Below, one piece after another: positions 18,174 through 27,099 of a stretch of 64,000 nucleotides of DNA. The translations under genes were made by a program, and so were the position numbers. Under the pieces are notes generated by a model. It saw only the letters and a program-made list of their open reading frames with translations, was not told the DNA's origin and did not search any database. Positions within the stretch are counted from its first letter, which is position 1; each line of letters opens with the position of its first letter. The stretch spans positions 124,001-188,000 of the forward strand of contig NZ_JASITB010000008.1 of the NCBI RefSeq assembly GCF_030063455.1, given 5' to 3'. This stretch comes from Cryobacterium sp. PH31-O1 (lineage in GTDB: Bacteria > Actinomycetota > Actinomycetes > Actinomycetales > Microbacteriaceae).

Positions 18174-18197
18174 GCCGCTGAGCCGCTGAGCCGCTGA
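18174..18197. repeat. Short tandem repeat, GCCGCTGA x3
   Basis: Three perfect 8-bp copies of GCCGCTGA run head to tail just after the hydrolase stop codon, followed by a degenerate GCGAGCG. They lie in the 138-bp gap before the large membrane protein. Confidence 0.6.
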
Positions 18198-18304
18198 GCG
18201 AGCGTCTCCTCCCGCCGCTCGTTCTCCACAGAACCTTGCGCGTCGGCCCCGCACTTTGCGCGCCCGGTAGCCTGAGGGGAGAGTGACCGACGGCGGGGAG
18301 ATCG

Positions 18305-21300
18305 ATGTCAGAGCACGAGCCAGTTCAGAGCGGGGAGTTCTATCTTCGCCATGCGGGACGAATCATCTGGCCGCGTCACATCACAGACCTCACCGACACG
18401 TCGCTTTGCCCGGCCTGCCACGCCCCGCTGAAGTCGCCGGTGTGCTCGGCATGCCGGCTCGACCTGCGGCGTGCGACGGCAAGCGCATTGCTGGCCAGCT
18501 CAGCGGATGCCGCGGCCGCGCTAAATAGGCGCGCCGAGCTGATCGGGCGCATCCGCTACGAGACTGCACCCGGCCGTGTCAGCGCGCCCCAGCCCGTTGC
18601 GGTTGTGCCGCGCGCCGCCAGTTCGTCCAGCGCCAGTTCGTCCAGCGCCAATTCGTCCAGCCTGACACTGCCGGCACCGGTCCAGCCGACGGTGGCCGGT
18701 CGCGTCACGCCGCGCGCCGCGCTCCCCACCGCGCCACCGGTCTTCGACCCGACGGCCAGCACCCGGGTTCAGCGCCCGGTCGAGCCCCCGCGGGGACCCT
18801 CGTCCCCGCCACCAGGCGCCGCGCCGGCTCTGCCCGCTAAGCCCCAGCGTTCCAGCGTGCAGGTCGTGTTGCTGTCCATCGGCGTGCTGCTGGTTTCGGT
18901 CGCCGCGATCTTCTTTCTCACGGTCGCGTGGATCGTCGCCGGACTGGGCTTTCGCTCTGTTGTCGTCGCACTGCTGACCGTGGCGGCCCTCGTGGTCGCC
19001 GCCCGGATGCGTCGCTCGCGGCTCACCTCCACCGCAGAGGGCATCGGTAGCTTTGCCGTCGTGCTCGTGCTGCTCGATGTCTGGGGCATGCGGCAGAACA
19101 ACCTGTTCGGGCTCGCTGCCGGCGATGGCGCGCTGTACTGGGGAGTCGCCCTCACGGTCTGCGCGGCGCTCTTTCTCGGCTGGCACGATCGGTCGAACCT
19201 CCGCGTCGGCAGTGTCGCCGGCTTCGCCGTTGCGGCTCCCAGTATCGGGCTCCTCGCGGCCGGTCTGTTTCAGGGCCAGGAAACCCTCACCCGAGTGTTC
19301 GTCGGCTTTCTCGGCGCTGCCGTCGGTGCGCTGCTGCACCGTGTGACGCTTCCCCGGCCGGCAGCCGTCATGGGCCGGAGGCCGGTGATCGATCGCTTTC
19401 CCGAGCGGATGCTGCTGCTCACCCTCGGCGCTTTGGCCCTCGTCACGTCGGGCATCGTCGCTGTCTTCGTCGAATCCGACAGCCTCATCGCCCCGGTCTG
19501 GTGCCTCGGCGCAGTCACGGTCGTCGCCACCGCCCACGTCGTGCTCGTGCTGCGCGCGCCGCAGAGCGCACTCAAGGCGACGATCGCCCCGCCGCCAGCG
19601 GGTCTGTCTGCCCCCGCCCGACCGGCCGGCATAGCCGCCGCCATGAGCGCCCTGCTCGCCCAGCCTGCAGACGTGCACGCGACGAACGCGTCCGTCCGAT
19701 TTATGGCGGAATACCGATCGTTCGCCTATGTTTCGGCGGTATTGGCCGCGGTCGCGGCTGCTGGCATCGTGCCGGTCATTGCCGGTCGCTTCGGCAACTT
19801 GCCGTTCGCCCTCACCACGCCCGTGCTCGTGGCGGTGGCGCTCGCCGTCGCCCTGGAAGTGCTGGGCCGTCGATTCGTCGCTCCGACTGCAGCACGCACC
19901 GCCGGCCTGGTGGCGGCCGGATCGGCGGCCATCGTGGGAGTCATCCCGCTGCTCCTCACGGGCTGGTATGCGACTCGTCCCCTCGCTCAGGCAACCGAGA
20001 ACGGAGTGCACGGGCAAGAAATCGTCACCGACCTCGCGACCGCTGACAACAGTTGGGCCTTGTTCGCCCTGGTCGGGATCGGCGTCATCCTGCTGATCGG
20101 ATGGACGCTCGGGGGCCTGATCCACGCCCGGCGCCAGATCGTGACCGCCCTCACACTGATCGTCATCGTTCTCGCGGTGCCCTTCGTCGAGTCGGTCGGG
20201 GTCATCGTCGCGCTCTACCTGCTGCTCGGCGCGGGGGCGCTCGCCAGCCTGCTTCTCGCTCGAAAACCCAAGTACGCACCCACCTTTGGCAAGGGAAGCA
20301 CAACCGGTCGATTCTCCCTTGGATTTTTGACCCCAGGCTTCGTCGGGTTGCTGATTACCGGTGAAACGTTCGGCTATTTCATCAGCTGGGCGCACCCGAC
20401 AACCTGGTGGTTCGGCACTGTCTCGCTCGTGCTCGCCCTCTGGTTTGCGCGCCTGCTGGTGACACTGCCTGCCTCCGACCCCGTACCAGCCGGCCCGGCT
20501 TTCACCACCGAGGCACGCGCGCACGCTCGCGGAGCGCTGTTGGCCGCAGCCATCGTGGTCACCCTGATCGGCTTCGCTCACGTTCCTTTGGCCCTTGCGC
20601 CCGATCAGAATTGGTCGGAGCCGGTCAACCTGGCCAATGTCACGGCGGCCCTCGCGCTCGCCACGGCACTGCTGCACCTGCTCGTTGGCGCCGCAGCGTT
20701 GCGGCCGACGGTACTCCCAACCCTCGAGCGGCGCTGGGCTTTCTTCACCCTGCTGGTTCCGAGCGTGGTCGTTTTCGTGCTGCCCATTGGATCGTGGTCG
20801 CTCGCCGCCGACGAATCGTTGTTGCAGCCCGAACCCTTCGGCTCACTCGTGCGTACAGGTCTGCTCGTAGCCGCGTGCGCCCTGTGGGTGTTCCTGCGCG
20901 CCAACCGCGGCACCCTGCACGCGGAACGCGCCATTGCTGCCGTCGCGTTGGCCCCACTGCTGCTTCTGCTGGTGCGCGAGGTCGTCTTCGCAACGGATGC
21001 CGTCGCATCCGTTGTCACCCTCGCCCCACCGGCGGTCGCGCTCGTGGTCTGCTCGCTCGCGCTGTTTCGCGGCAGCGTTGCGACCGGCCCCGGTGCGGCC
21101 GGCGCCGGTGCGGCCGGCATCGTGGCGAGCAGCGAGCGTGTCGACCGATTCGCCCCCCGGGACAGGATCGCCCTCGAGATCGGTGCGGTGATCGTGCTCG
21201 TTCCGGCGGCATTCACCGCAGCGGTCACCTTTCGCTCGCTCGGCTGGCTCGTGGTCGTGCTCGCCGGCATCGTGGCACTCATCCTGGCGATCGCCCCCGA

Positions 21301-22540
21301 CGGGCTCTTCGGCTCTCGCTCGAATCGACGTCACTTCGGCTGGCTGGCCCTCGCGCTCGGCACCGCCGGCCTTTGGCTGGGCCTCGCATGGGCCGGAACA
21401 GTGGCGCTTGAACCATACGTGCTACCCGTCGCCGGCGTCGTGCTCGTCACGGCCGCGCTCATTCGCCGCTACGGCCAAATCGATCGTGCGAGCACGGCAA
21501 GCCCGGTGGCCGCACTACTCACCCTGGCCGCACTGCTGATTGCCCTCGCGCCGCTCGCCCTCGCAGCACAGTCGGGGTCGCTGGTGCGCGCGGTCGTCGT
21601 CGCCCTCGTGGCAGCCGCCCTGGTACTCGGCGCCGGAGCGGTGCAGTGGTCGCCACCGCGTTCGCACTATCTCGCCGCAGCTGCCCTGGCGGGATCCGTC
21701 GTTCTCGTGATCACAGCCGTCGCGCAAACCCTACGGCTGCGCGGCGCTCCCGATGCACGCCTTGAACTCTGGTTGCTGGTTCCCGCCGCCGTCGCCGTCG
21801 CGACCGCCTTCCTCCTGGCACGCCACGCGGATGCCGCCTCCGCTCCGCTTCGTCGCGGCGCGAGTATCGCGCTCGTGCTCGTGTGGGCATCCGTTGTCAC
21901 CTGGATCGAACTCGCCGTGGCCATCGCCCCCGCCGATGCGGGGCTATCGACACCGCGGGCCCTGCTGCTCGTCGTCGCTCTCTCGGCCGTGCATGTACTG
22001 GCCCTCTGGCGCCCCAACGCGCCGTTTGGGGCTCTCACTGCCTGGAGCGTGCTCGCGCTGGCTGGCCTGGCCGCTTTCACGGCCGCAAGCTTCGGCGCGG
22101 TCGATCCGTTCGAACTGGTCACCGTTCCGGTGGCGCTCGCGCTGCTGGGTTCGGGTTGGCTGCGGCTGCACAGCGACTCGCGAGCGCGCAGCTGGCCCTG
22201 GATCGGCCCCGGCCTGCTGCTGCTCCTGATGCCGTCGCTGCTGCTGGATCTCACCTACAGCGACCTGTGGCGCATCGTGAGCCTCGGCATTGTCGCGATC
22301 ACCGTGCTCGTGATCGGCAGCACGCGGCGACTGCAGGCGCCGTTCTTGATCGGCGCTGGCGTGCTGCTCATTCACGGTATCGCCCAACTCTGGCCGTGGA
22401 TCGCCCTCGCCTACAGCGCTATCCCCTGGTTCCTCTGGCTCGGCGGCGGCGGAATCGTGCTCATCGTGCTCGCTGCACGCTACGAGCAGCGCATCGCGAA
22501 TCTCAAGTCTGTGGCCCTGCGCATCAGCGCGCTGCGATAG
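18305..22540 (+). CDS. Giant polytopic membrane protein with N-terminal zinc ribbon
   Basis: A 1411-residue protein whose function I do not recognise. Cys35, Cys38, Cys47 and Cys50 (CPAC/CSAC) form a probable zinc ribbon. A low-complexity Ser/Ala/Pro linker follows (residues 100-185), including three 15-bp DNA repeats encoding ASSSS-like units (18616-18660). From about residue 190 to the end there is an almost unbroken series of hydrophobic segments, by eye roughly 35-40 helices with very short loops. No transporter, glycosyltransferase or catalytic motif stands out. GGGGAG precedes the ATG. The gene stands alone between an alpha/beta hydrolase and an HNH gene. Possible roles are a membrane scaffold or an uncharacterised transporter; neither is supported by a motif. 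Confidence 0.8.
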   Translation: MSEHEPVQSGEFYLRHAGRIIWPRHITDLTDTSLCPACHAPLKSPVCSACRLDLRRATASALLASSADAAAALNRRAELIGRIRYETAPGRVSAPQPVAVVPRAASSSSASSSSANSSSLTLPAPVQPTVAGRVTPRAALPTAPPVFDPTASTRVQRPVEPPRGPSSPPPGAAPALPAKPQRSSVQVVLLSIGVLLVSVAAIFFLTVAWIVAGLGFRSVVVALLTVAALVVAARMRRSRLTSTAEGIGSFAVVLVLLDVWGMRQNNLFGLAAGDGALYWGVALTVCAALFLGWHDRSNLRVGSVAGFAVAAPSIGLLAAGLFQGQETLTRVFVGFLGAAVGALLHRVTLPRPAAVMGRRPVIDRFPERMLLLTLGALALVTSGIVAVFVESDSLIAPVWCLGAVTVVATAHVVLVLRAPQSALKATIAPPPAGLSAPARPAGIAAAMSALLAQPADVHATNASVRFMAEYRSFAYVSAVLAAVAAAGIVPVIAGRFGNLPFALTTPVLVAVALAVALEVLGRRFVAPTAARTAGLVAAGSAAIVGVIPLLLTGWYATRPLAQATENGVHGQEIVTDLATADNSWALFALVGIGVILLIGWTLGGLIHARRQIVTALTLIVIVLAVPFVESVGVIVALYLLLGAGALASLLLARKPKYAPTFGKGSTTGRFSLGFLTPGFVGLLITGETFGYFISWAHPTTWWFGTVSLVLALWFARLLVTLPASDPVPAGPAFTTEARAHARGALLAAAIVVTLIGFAHVPLALAPDQNWSEPVNLANVTAALALATALLHLLVGAAALRPTVLPTLERRWAFFTLLVPSVVVFVLPIGSWSLAADESLLQPEPFGSLVRTGLLVAACALWVFLRANRGTLHAERAIAAVALAPLLLLLVREVVFATDAVASVVTLAPPAVALVVCSLALFRGSVATGPGAAGAGAAGIVASSERVDRFAPRDRIALEIGAVIVLVPAAFTAAVTFRSLGWLVVVLAGIVALILAIAPDGLFGSRSNRRHFGWLALALGTAGLWLGLAWAGTVALEPYVLPVAGVVLVTAALIRRYGQIDRASTASPVAALLTLAALLIALAPLALAAQSGSLVRAVVVALVAAALVLGAGAVQWSPPRSHYLAAAALAGSVVLVITAVAQTLRLRGAPDARLELWLLVPAAVAVATAFLLARHADAASAPLRRGASIALVLVWASVVTWIELAVAIAPADAGLSTPRALLLVVALSAVHVLALWRPNAPFGALTAWSVLALAGLAAFTAASFGAVDPFELVTVPVALALLGSGWLRLHSDSRARSWPWIGPGLLLLLMPSLLLDLTYSDLWRIVSLGIVAITVLVIGSTRRLQAPFLIGAGVLLIHGIAQLWPWIALAYSAIPWFLWLGGGGIVLIVLAARYEQRIANLKSVALRISALR

Positions 22541-22574
22541 CCATTACCTTCGGTCCAGTGCCGTGACCCGGCTC

Positions 22575-24410
22575 CTAGAACGGGTGCGCGTCGGGGTCGG
22601 TCTTGTTGGTGTAGTTGGCATCCCAGTCGGAGGTCCAGGGGTCGTCCAGGGGTGGTGGTGGGGCTGGTTTTGCTGGTGGTGGGTCGGTGTGTTGTCGTGG
22701 TGGGCTGATGCGGGTGGCGGGGTCGGTGGCGTAGTGTTTGCCGGCGGGGCTGGTCCAGTGCAGGGTGCCGTCGGGGGTGGCGATGGCTTTCCAGTCGCTG
22801 AAGTGCTTCAGGTTGTGGTGGGCGGGGGAGAGGAAGTGCAGGTTGGTGGCGGTGGTGGGGCCGCCGAATTGTTTGTCGATGGTGTGGTCGAGGTCGCTGT
22901 GGCCGGCGGAGCGGTTGCAGCCGGGGAACCGGCAGGTTCCATCGCGCAGCCGCAGGTACTTCTTCAGGCTGGCCGGTACCCGGAAGGGTTCTTGGCTGAC
23001 GTCGAGCACGATGCCGGTGTGCGGGTGGGTGAGGATGCGCAGGAAGCTGGTTGCGGTGCCGGCGAGGCGGCGGGCGGTTTCCGGGTCGATCGGGCCGTAG
23101 CCTTCGAGGTCGGCCGGTTCTTCGCGCGTGCCACCAGCTCGTCCCATCAGGGTGAGCACCGGCACGGTGATATTGACATTCGCGGTCAGGCCGGCGCCGA
23201 GGCCGCTGCCGGTGACGCCCTGCTGGAGGAGGTCGACGGCGACATCGGCGCGCAGCTGGCTGAGGGTGCGCTCTTCGTCGGGGCCTTGCAGGCTGAGGGC
23301 GGCGTCGGTGACGCGGGTGTAGACCGCCTGCAGGTCCTCACCGGCGGCGCGCAGCCAGAGGGTGGCCATGCCGTCCTTGTCGGGGAAGAACTGCACTCGG
23401 CGATCAGCCAGGCACCGGGCGCGACGCAGGGTGATGCTGTCGGGGTGGAAGCGTTCGCGTAGTTTGCGGGCCTTACCGTCGAACTGGGTGGGGGTGAGCC
23501 TGCGGGCGTGCGGGAGGAGCACCGCTTCCAGTTCGGCGCGAGCGGGCTGCGGCACGGAGCCGAGCTGGTCGAGCAGCCGGCGGGCATGGCGGAGGGAGAT
23601 CTCGCCGCTGCGGAGCGCGGTGAGAGTATCGGGCCGCTCGACCACCAGTTGCCGGCTCTCCTGGAGCAGGCCGGAGGCGGTGCCGGAGGGGATGCGCAGC
23701 GCGCACGCCATCTCCGCGACCAGGCCCTGCTGCGCGGCGAAGGTCGCATCCCAGTCATGTTCGTGGCCCGGCCCGGACAGGGGGCGGCCGGTGTCGGCGG
23801 TGTTGGTGGTGTAGTCCCACGCCTCGGTAAGGACCTCAGCTTTGCTCGCCTGCGCCCAGGCGATGATCTTCTCGAGGTAGAGCACCCGGTCCACGAATTG
23901 CGCCTGATGCCGCTGGAACGGACTCAGCGACTCTGCCGGGCCGCCGTCTGCCGGGTCGGGGTTCTCGGCCGGGTCGGGGTGCTCGGCCGGGTCGGGGTGC
24001 TCGGCCGGGCGGAAATCGTCCGAGAGAAAATCGGCCGGGCGGAAATCGGCCGGGCGGAAATCGGCCGGGCGGAAATTGGCCGCGAGGTACTCGGTGTAGA
24101 GGAACTCCTCGCGGAGGTCCTGGTCGAACAGGTGCTCGGGCGGCACCGCGGCGAACACCTCGGTCAGGTCCAGGCCAGCCGGGATGGGCGGGCCGTCAGC
24201 GAGCCGGGGGTTCTGCGCCGCCGCCGCTTTGGCAGCAGCGGCATCGGAAGCTTCTTCGGCCTCCCAGACCACCCGGCATTCCTCCCGGAACGCAGCCTTC
24301 CAGGCTCGGTCTTCATCGGACGACCAGTACGCATAGTCGCTGTCGGGCAGCCCCGCCAAGAAGCGCTCAATCACGCCCTGCTCGTGGGGGGTGTCGCCGC
24401 TCTGGCTCAT
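22575..24410 (-). CDS. DUF222 / HNH endonuclease domain protein
   Basis: A 611-residue protein of the actinobacterial DUF222-HNH (13E12-like) family. The DUF222 helical region spans roughly residues 160-400. The C-terminal HNH nuclease has RDGTCRFPGCNR, then HSDLDHTIDKQFGGPTTATN and LHFLSPAHHNLKHF, keeping the Cys pairs, DH and final His. An insertion at residues 115-155 is made of near-identical 5-residue units (FRPAD/FRPAE then HPDPAE). A proline-rich tail ends the protein. These genes are multicopy in many actinobacteria and are often viewed as selfish or recombination-related, but their function is unsettled. The ATG has no good ribosome site, so the start is less certain than the end. 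Confidence 0.85.
   Translation of the reverse strand: MSQSGDTPHEQGVIERFLAGLPDSDYAYWSSDEDRAWKAAFREECRVVWEAEEASDAAAAKAAAAQNPRLADGPPIPAGLDLTEVFAAVPPEHLFDQDLREEFLYTEYLAANFRPADFRPADFRPADFLSDDFRPAEHPDPAEHPDPAENPDPADGGPAESLSPFQRHQAQFVDRVLYLEKIIAWAQASKAEVLTEAWDYTTNTADTGRPLSGPGHEHDWDATFAAQQGLVAEMACALRIPSGTASGLLQESRQLVVERPDTLTALRSGEISLRHARRLLDQLGSVPQPARAELEAVLLPHARRLTPTQFDGKARKLRERFHPDSITLRRARCLADRRVQFFPDKDGMATLWLRAAGEDLQAVYTRVTDAALSLQGPDEERTLSQLRADVAVDLLQQGVTGSGLGAGLTANVNITVPVLTLMGRAGGTREEPADLEGYGPIDPETARRLAGTATSFLRILTHPHTGIVLDVSQEPFRVPASLKKYLRLRDGTCRFPGCNRSAGHSDLDHTIDKQFGGPTTATNLHFLSPAHHNLKHFSDWKAIATPDGTLHWTSPAGKHYATDPATRISPPRQHTDPPPAKPAPPPPLDDPWTSDWDANYTNKTDPDAHPF
23945..24085. repeat. Two tandem 15/18-bp coding repeats inside the HNH gene
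   Basis: On the + strand, units of the form TCGGCCGGGTCGGGGT with CTC occur three to four times (23950-24010) and are followed by four units of GGGCGGAAATCGGCC (24005-24080). They encode the DPAEHP-like and FRPAD-like repeats of the HNH protein. Unit copies differ by only a few bases, implying recent slippage. Confidence 0.75.
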
Positions 24411-24580
24411 AGAACAAGTGTACCAAGCTCAACCCGCAAAGTCGAGGGATTCTCACATGTATTGGGATTTCTGACCGAAGCTGCATTCGCACTGGAGGTC
24501 GGGTTTTCGAGACCAGCTCGCGGTGGGTGATGGCGGTCTCAGCACCCACGACTTACGGAGAACAGTCGGGATTCGCGGGA

Positions 24581-26050
24581 CTAGGAGCGACGTGACCCCA
24601 AGCTCTCGAGCAGGCGCTCTTCGGCGTCATGGCCCGGCACGATTCCAGCCGGAATGCGCAGGAAGAAGAAGAGTCCGCCGACCCACCACAAACCAAACAA
24701 CAGCCAGGGTTCCAGCGACAGCGACGCGGGCATGCCCGGCATGTACAGGCTGAACAGCGCCAGGCACAGGACCGCGGCGGTCACACCGATCACGATTCCG
24801 CCGTTGCCCTTGCCCCCAACGCGCAGCGGACGATCCATCTTCGGCTCCCGGCGACGCAGCAACACGAATGCGACGGCTACCAGCAGGTAGGCAAGCACGA
24901 TGCTCGGAGCGCCAGAATCAACCAACCAGCCGAGCATCTGGGTGCCAAAGAACGGCGCGATAAACGACAGGGCACCAACAAAATAGAGGGCGTTGGTGGG
25001 GGTTCTAAACTTGGGGTGGAGCTTGCCAAACCAGGCCGGCAGCATGCCGGAGCGCGCCATGGAGAACATGAGGCGCGAAGCGCCGAGTAGCAGCGAGTTC
25101 CACGAGGTGAGAATGCCGGCAATTCCACCGGCAATAAGCACCTTGGCCATAATATCGCTGCCGAATAGGGCGCCCATGGCATCCGCTGTAGCGATGTCGG
25201 TTTGGCCGATGGCAGTGGCAGACATCGACGACGAGGTCGTCAGCAAAATCATGACGTACCAGATGGTGGCCAGGATGACGGCGATAACGACCAGCTTGCC
25301 AATCTGGCGCGGCGCAATGTTAACCTCTTCGGCCGATTGCGGAATGACGTCGAAACCCACGAAAAGAAACGGCACCACAACGAGCACGGCAAAGAAGCCG
25401 CCCATGCCTCCGGTGAAGAATGGCTGCATGTTCGTGGTCGAGCCGCCGGTGAACGATCCGAGCACGAGCATTGCGCCCACAATGAGCAGAAAGAGCACGA
25501 CGAAGGTCTGGACAACGCCGGCCAGCTTTACACCACGGATGTTGATGCCCGTGATCACGACGGCTGCGACGGCTCCCACGAGCGCCCAGGTCAAGTACAC
25601 CTGCTCTCCGGCGATCTGCCACAGCGGGATCTGGCTGAGGTTGGGAAAGAGATAGCCGGCCGTGCGAGGCAGGGCGACCGCCTCGAACGCGACGATGGTG
25701 ACGTAGCCGCCGGTAATGGCCCACGATCCAACGAACGACCACCGCGGCCCCATCGCTCGCAGTAGAAAGTTATGCTCGCCACCGGCTTTCGGCATGGCGG
25801 CGGTCAGCTCGGCGTAGGTGAGGCCCACGATGCACATAATAATTCCGCCGGCAATCATGGCGGCAACGGCGCCCATTGTTCCAGCATCGTTGATCCAGCC
25901 GCCGGTCAAAACGACCCAGCCGAAGCCGATCATGGCCCCGAAGCCGAGAGCTAGCGCGTCTCGATTTCCGAGGACTTTGAGCAGAGTATCCGGTGCATGG
26001 TGGTGGTGCGTGGTAGCGATGGTGTCCCCATTGGTTTCGGCACGCGTCAT
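24581..26050 (-). CDS. APC-superfamily amino acid permease
   Basis: A 489-residue membrane protein with about 12 hydrophobic helices. APC signatures are LGFGAMIGFGWVVLTGGWI near residue 35, LTYAELTAAMPKAGGEHNF, PFLFVGFDVIPQSAEEVN near residue 240 and SWNSLLLGASRLMFSMAR near residue 315. The N-terminal tail carries four consecutive His residues (TTHHHHAPD), unusual for the family. It probably imports an amino acid, polyamine or similar amine. A perfect 11-bp palindrome GACAGTCTGTC lies 70 bp upstream (26120-26130). No catabolic gene is next to it. Confidence 0.86.
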   Translation of the reverse strand: MTRAETNGDTIATTHHHHAPDTLLKVLGNRDALALGFGAMIGFGWVVLTGGWINDAGTMGAVAAMIAGGIIMCIVGLTYAELTAAMPKAGGEHNFLLRAMGPRWSFVGSWAITGGYVTIVAFEAVALPRTAGYLFPNLSQIPLWQIAGEQVYLTWALVGAVAAVVITGINIRGVKLAGVVQTFVVLFLLIVGAMLVLGSFTGGSTTNMQPFFTGGMGGFFAVLVVVPFLFVGFDVIPQSAEEVNIAPRQIGKLVVIAVILATIWYVMILLTTSSSMSATAIGQTDIATADAMGALFGSDIMAKVLIAGGIAGILTSWNSLLLGASRLMFSMARSGMLPAWFGKLHPKFRTPTNALYFVGALSFIAPFFGTQMLGWLVDSGAPSIVLAYLLVAVAFVLLRRREPKMDRPLRVGGKGNGGIVIGVTAAVLCLALFSLYMPGMPASLSLEPWLLFGLWWVGGLFFFLRIPAGIVPGHDAEERLLESLGSRRS

Positions 26051-26119
26051 GTGTGACCCGTGCCGGACGGTGCGCTGGCAACGAACCCATCGGGCCGCTA
26101 CGCTGCACGTTTTTACTGG

Positions 26120-26130
26120 GACAGTCTGTC
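26120..26130. promoter_or_regulatory. Small palindrome upstream of the APC permease
   Basis: GACAG-T-CTGTC is a perfect 11-bp inverted repeat in the 126-bp gap between the permease start (26050) and the stop of the upstream SDR gene (26177). It is short, so chance occurrence is possible; its position suits an operator. Confidence 0.3.
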
Positions 26131-26176
26131 ACCCTATTGACGCCGCCGATCACACTAACGGTCGCAGTGCCCAGAG

Positions 26177-27013
26177 TTACGAGCGACCGACCCAGCGGTC
26201 CATCGACCGATACACGCCGAAAACGCGACCGGCGACGGCGTCCCACGCCGCTAACGGCAGAACCCCGCGCAGCACCTTGGACAGGTTCACCGTCCACGGC
26301 AGCAGCAGCTGCGGCTTGCCGGCGAGCATCGCCCGCCACACCCGGTCAACCACGTACTCCGGGGTCATCAACGGAGTGAGCAGCGGCCCGCGGGCTCCCG
26401 CGAACATGCCAGTATCGATGTAGCTCGGACACACCGTGGTCACCTTGACGTGCCCGTACCCTTGCTGCACGAGTTCGAGCCGCAGCGAATCGCTCCAGCC
26501 GATCAGCGCCGCCTTGGACGCGGCGTAGACGCTCATGCGCGGATTGCTCAGCGTGCCGGCGGCAGATGCGATGTTTACGAGGCGCGACTCGCGGGATCCG
26601 CTCGCAATCATTGCCGGGAGAAACTCGCGGGCGATGTACATGGGCGCGAGCGCGTTGATCTGCATGGTCGGGCGGGTGTCGGCGCCGTTGTCGTGTTCCC
26701 AGAAATACTTGCCGCGAACGATTCCGGCATTGTTGATGATCACGTCGGGGTCACCGATCTCGGTGCGCACCCGCTGAGCGGTCTGCGCGATGGCGCCCAG
26801 GTCGGCGATATCAACGACGTACGGGGCCACCTGCGTGCGCCCGTTCGCGCGTTCATTCAAAATGGCGGTGGTGTCGGCGAGCGCCGCACCGTCGCGGTCC
26901 CACAGGATCACGGTTTTCGCCCCTTCGGCGACGCAGCGCTCGGCATACAGACGGCCCATTCCCCTGGCGGCTCCGGTAATCAGCACGCGGGCTCCGGCAA
27001 CGGTTCGACTCAT
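26177..27013 (-). CDS. Short-chain dehydrogenase/reductase (SDR)
   Basis: A 278-residue classical SDR. It has the dinucleotide motif VLITGAARGMGRLYAE near residue 9, NNAGIVRG near residue 90, the catalytic Ser in VNIASAAGTLSNPRM and the YAASKAALIG Tyr-Lys pair near residue 160. Residues 195-278 form a longer C-terminal part (VWRAMLAGKPQLLLPW) typical of SDRs acting on lipids or sterols. The Asp in LWDRDG after strand 2 suggests NAD rather than NADP preference. Divergent from the CPA2 antiporter. The substrate is unknown. Confidence 0.86.
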   Translation of the reverse strand: MSRTVAGARVLITGAARGMGRLYAERCVAEGAKTVILWDRDGAALADTTAILNERANGRTQVAPYVVDIADLGAIAQTAQRVRTEIGDPDVIINNAGIVRGKYFWEHDNGADTRPTMQINALAPMYIAREFLPAMIASGSRESRLVNIASAAGTLSNPRMSVYAASKAALIGWSDSLRLELVQQGYGHVKVTTVCPSYIDTGMFAGARGPLLTPLMTPEYVVDRVWRAMLAGKPQLLLPWTVNLSKVLRGVLPLAAWDAVAGRVFGVYRSMDRWVGRS

Positions 27014-27099
27014 ACCCCCATCATGCCGCCTGCGCGGGCCGCGCGGGACTACGCTCGATTCAGCGCAGGCAGGCGCGCGAGAGACCGGGGGTGGTGCGC

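Noticed and set aside
18521..20677. Long open frame of 718 codons on the minus strand
   Set aside because: Antisense to the large membrane protein; composition is Arg/Gly/Asp-rich shadow sequence without motifs or ribosome site.
18305..22540. Tandem fusion of several transporters in the 1411-residue protein
   Set aside because: No repeated transporter signature could be found by eye, so a fusion claim is not supported.
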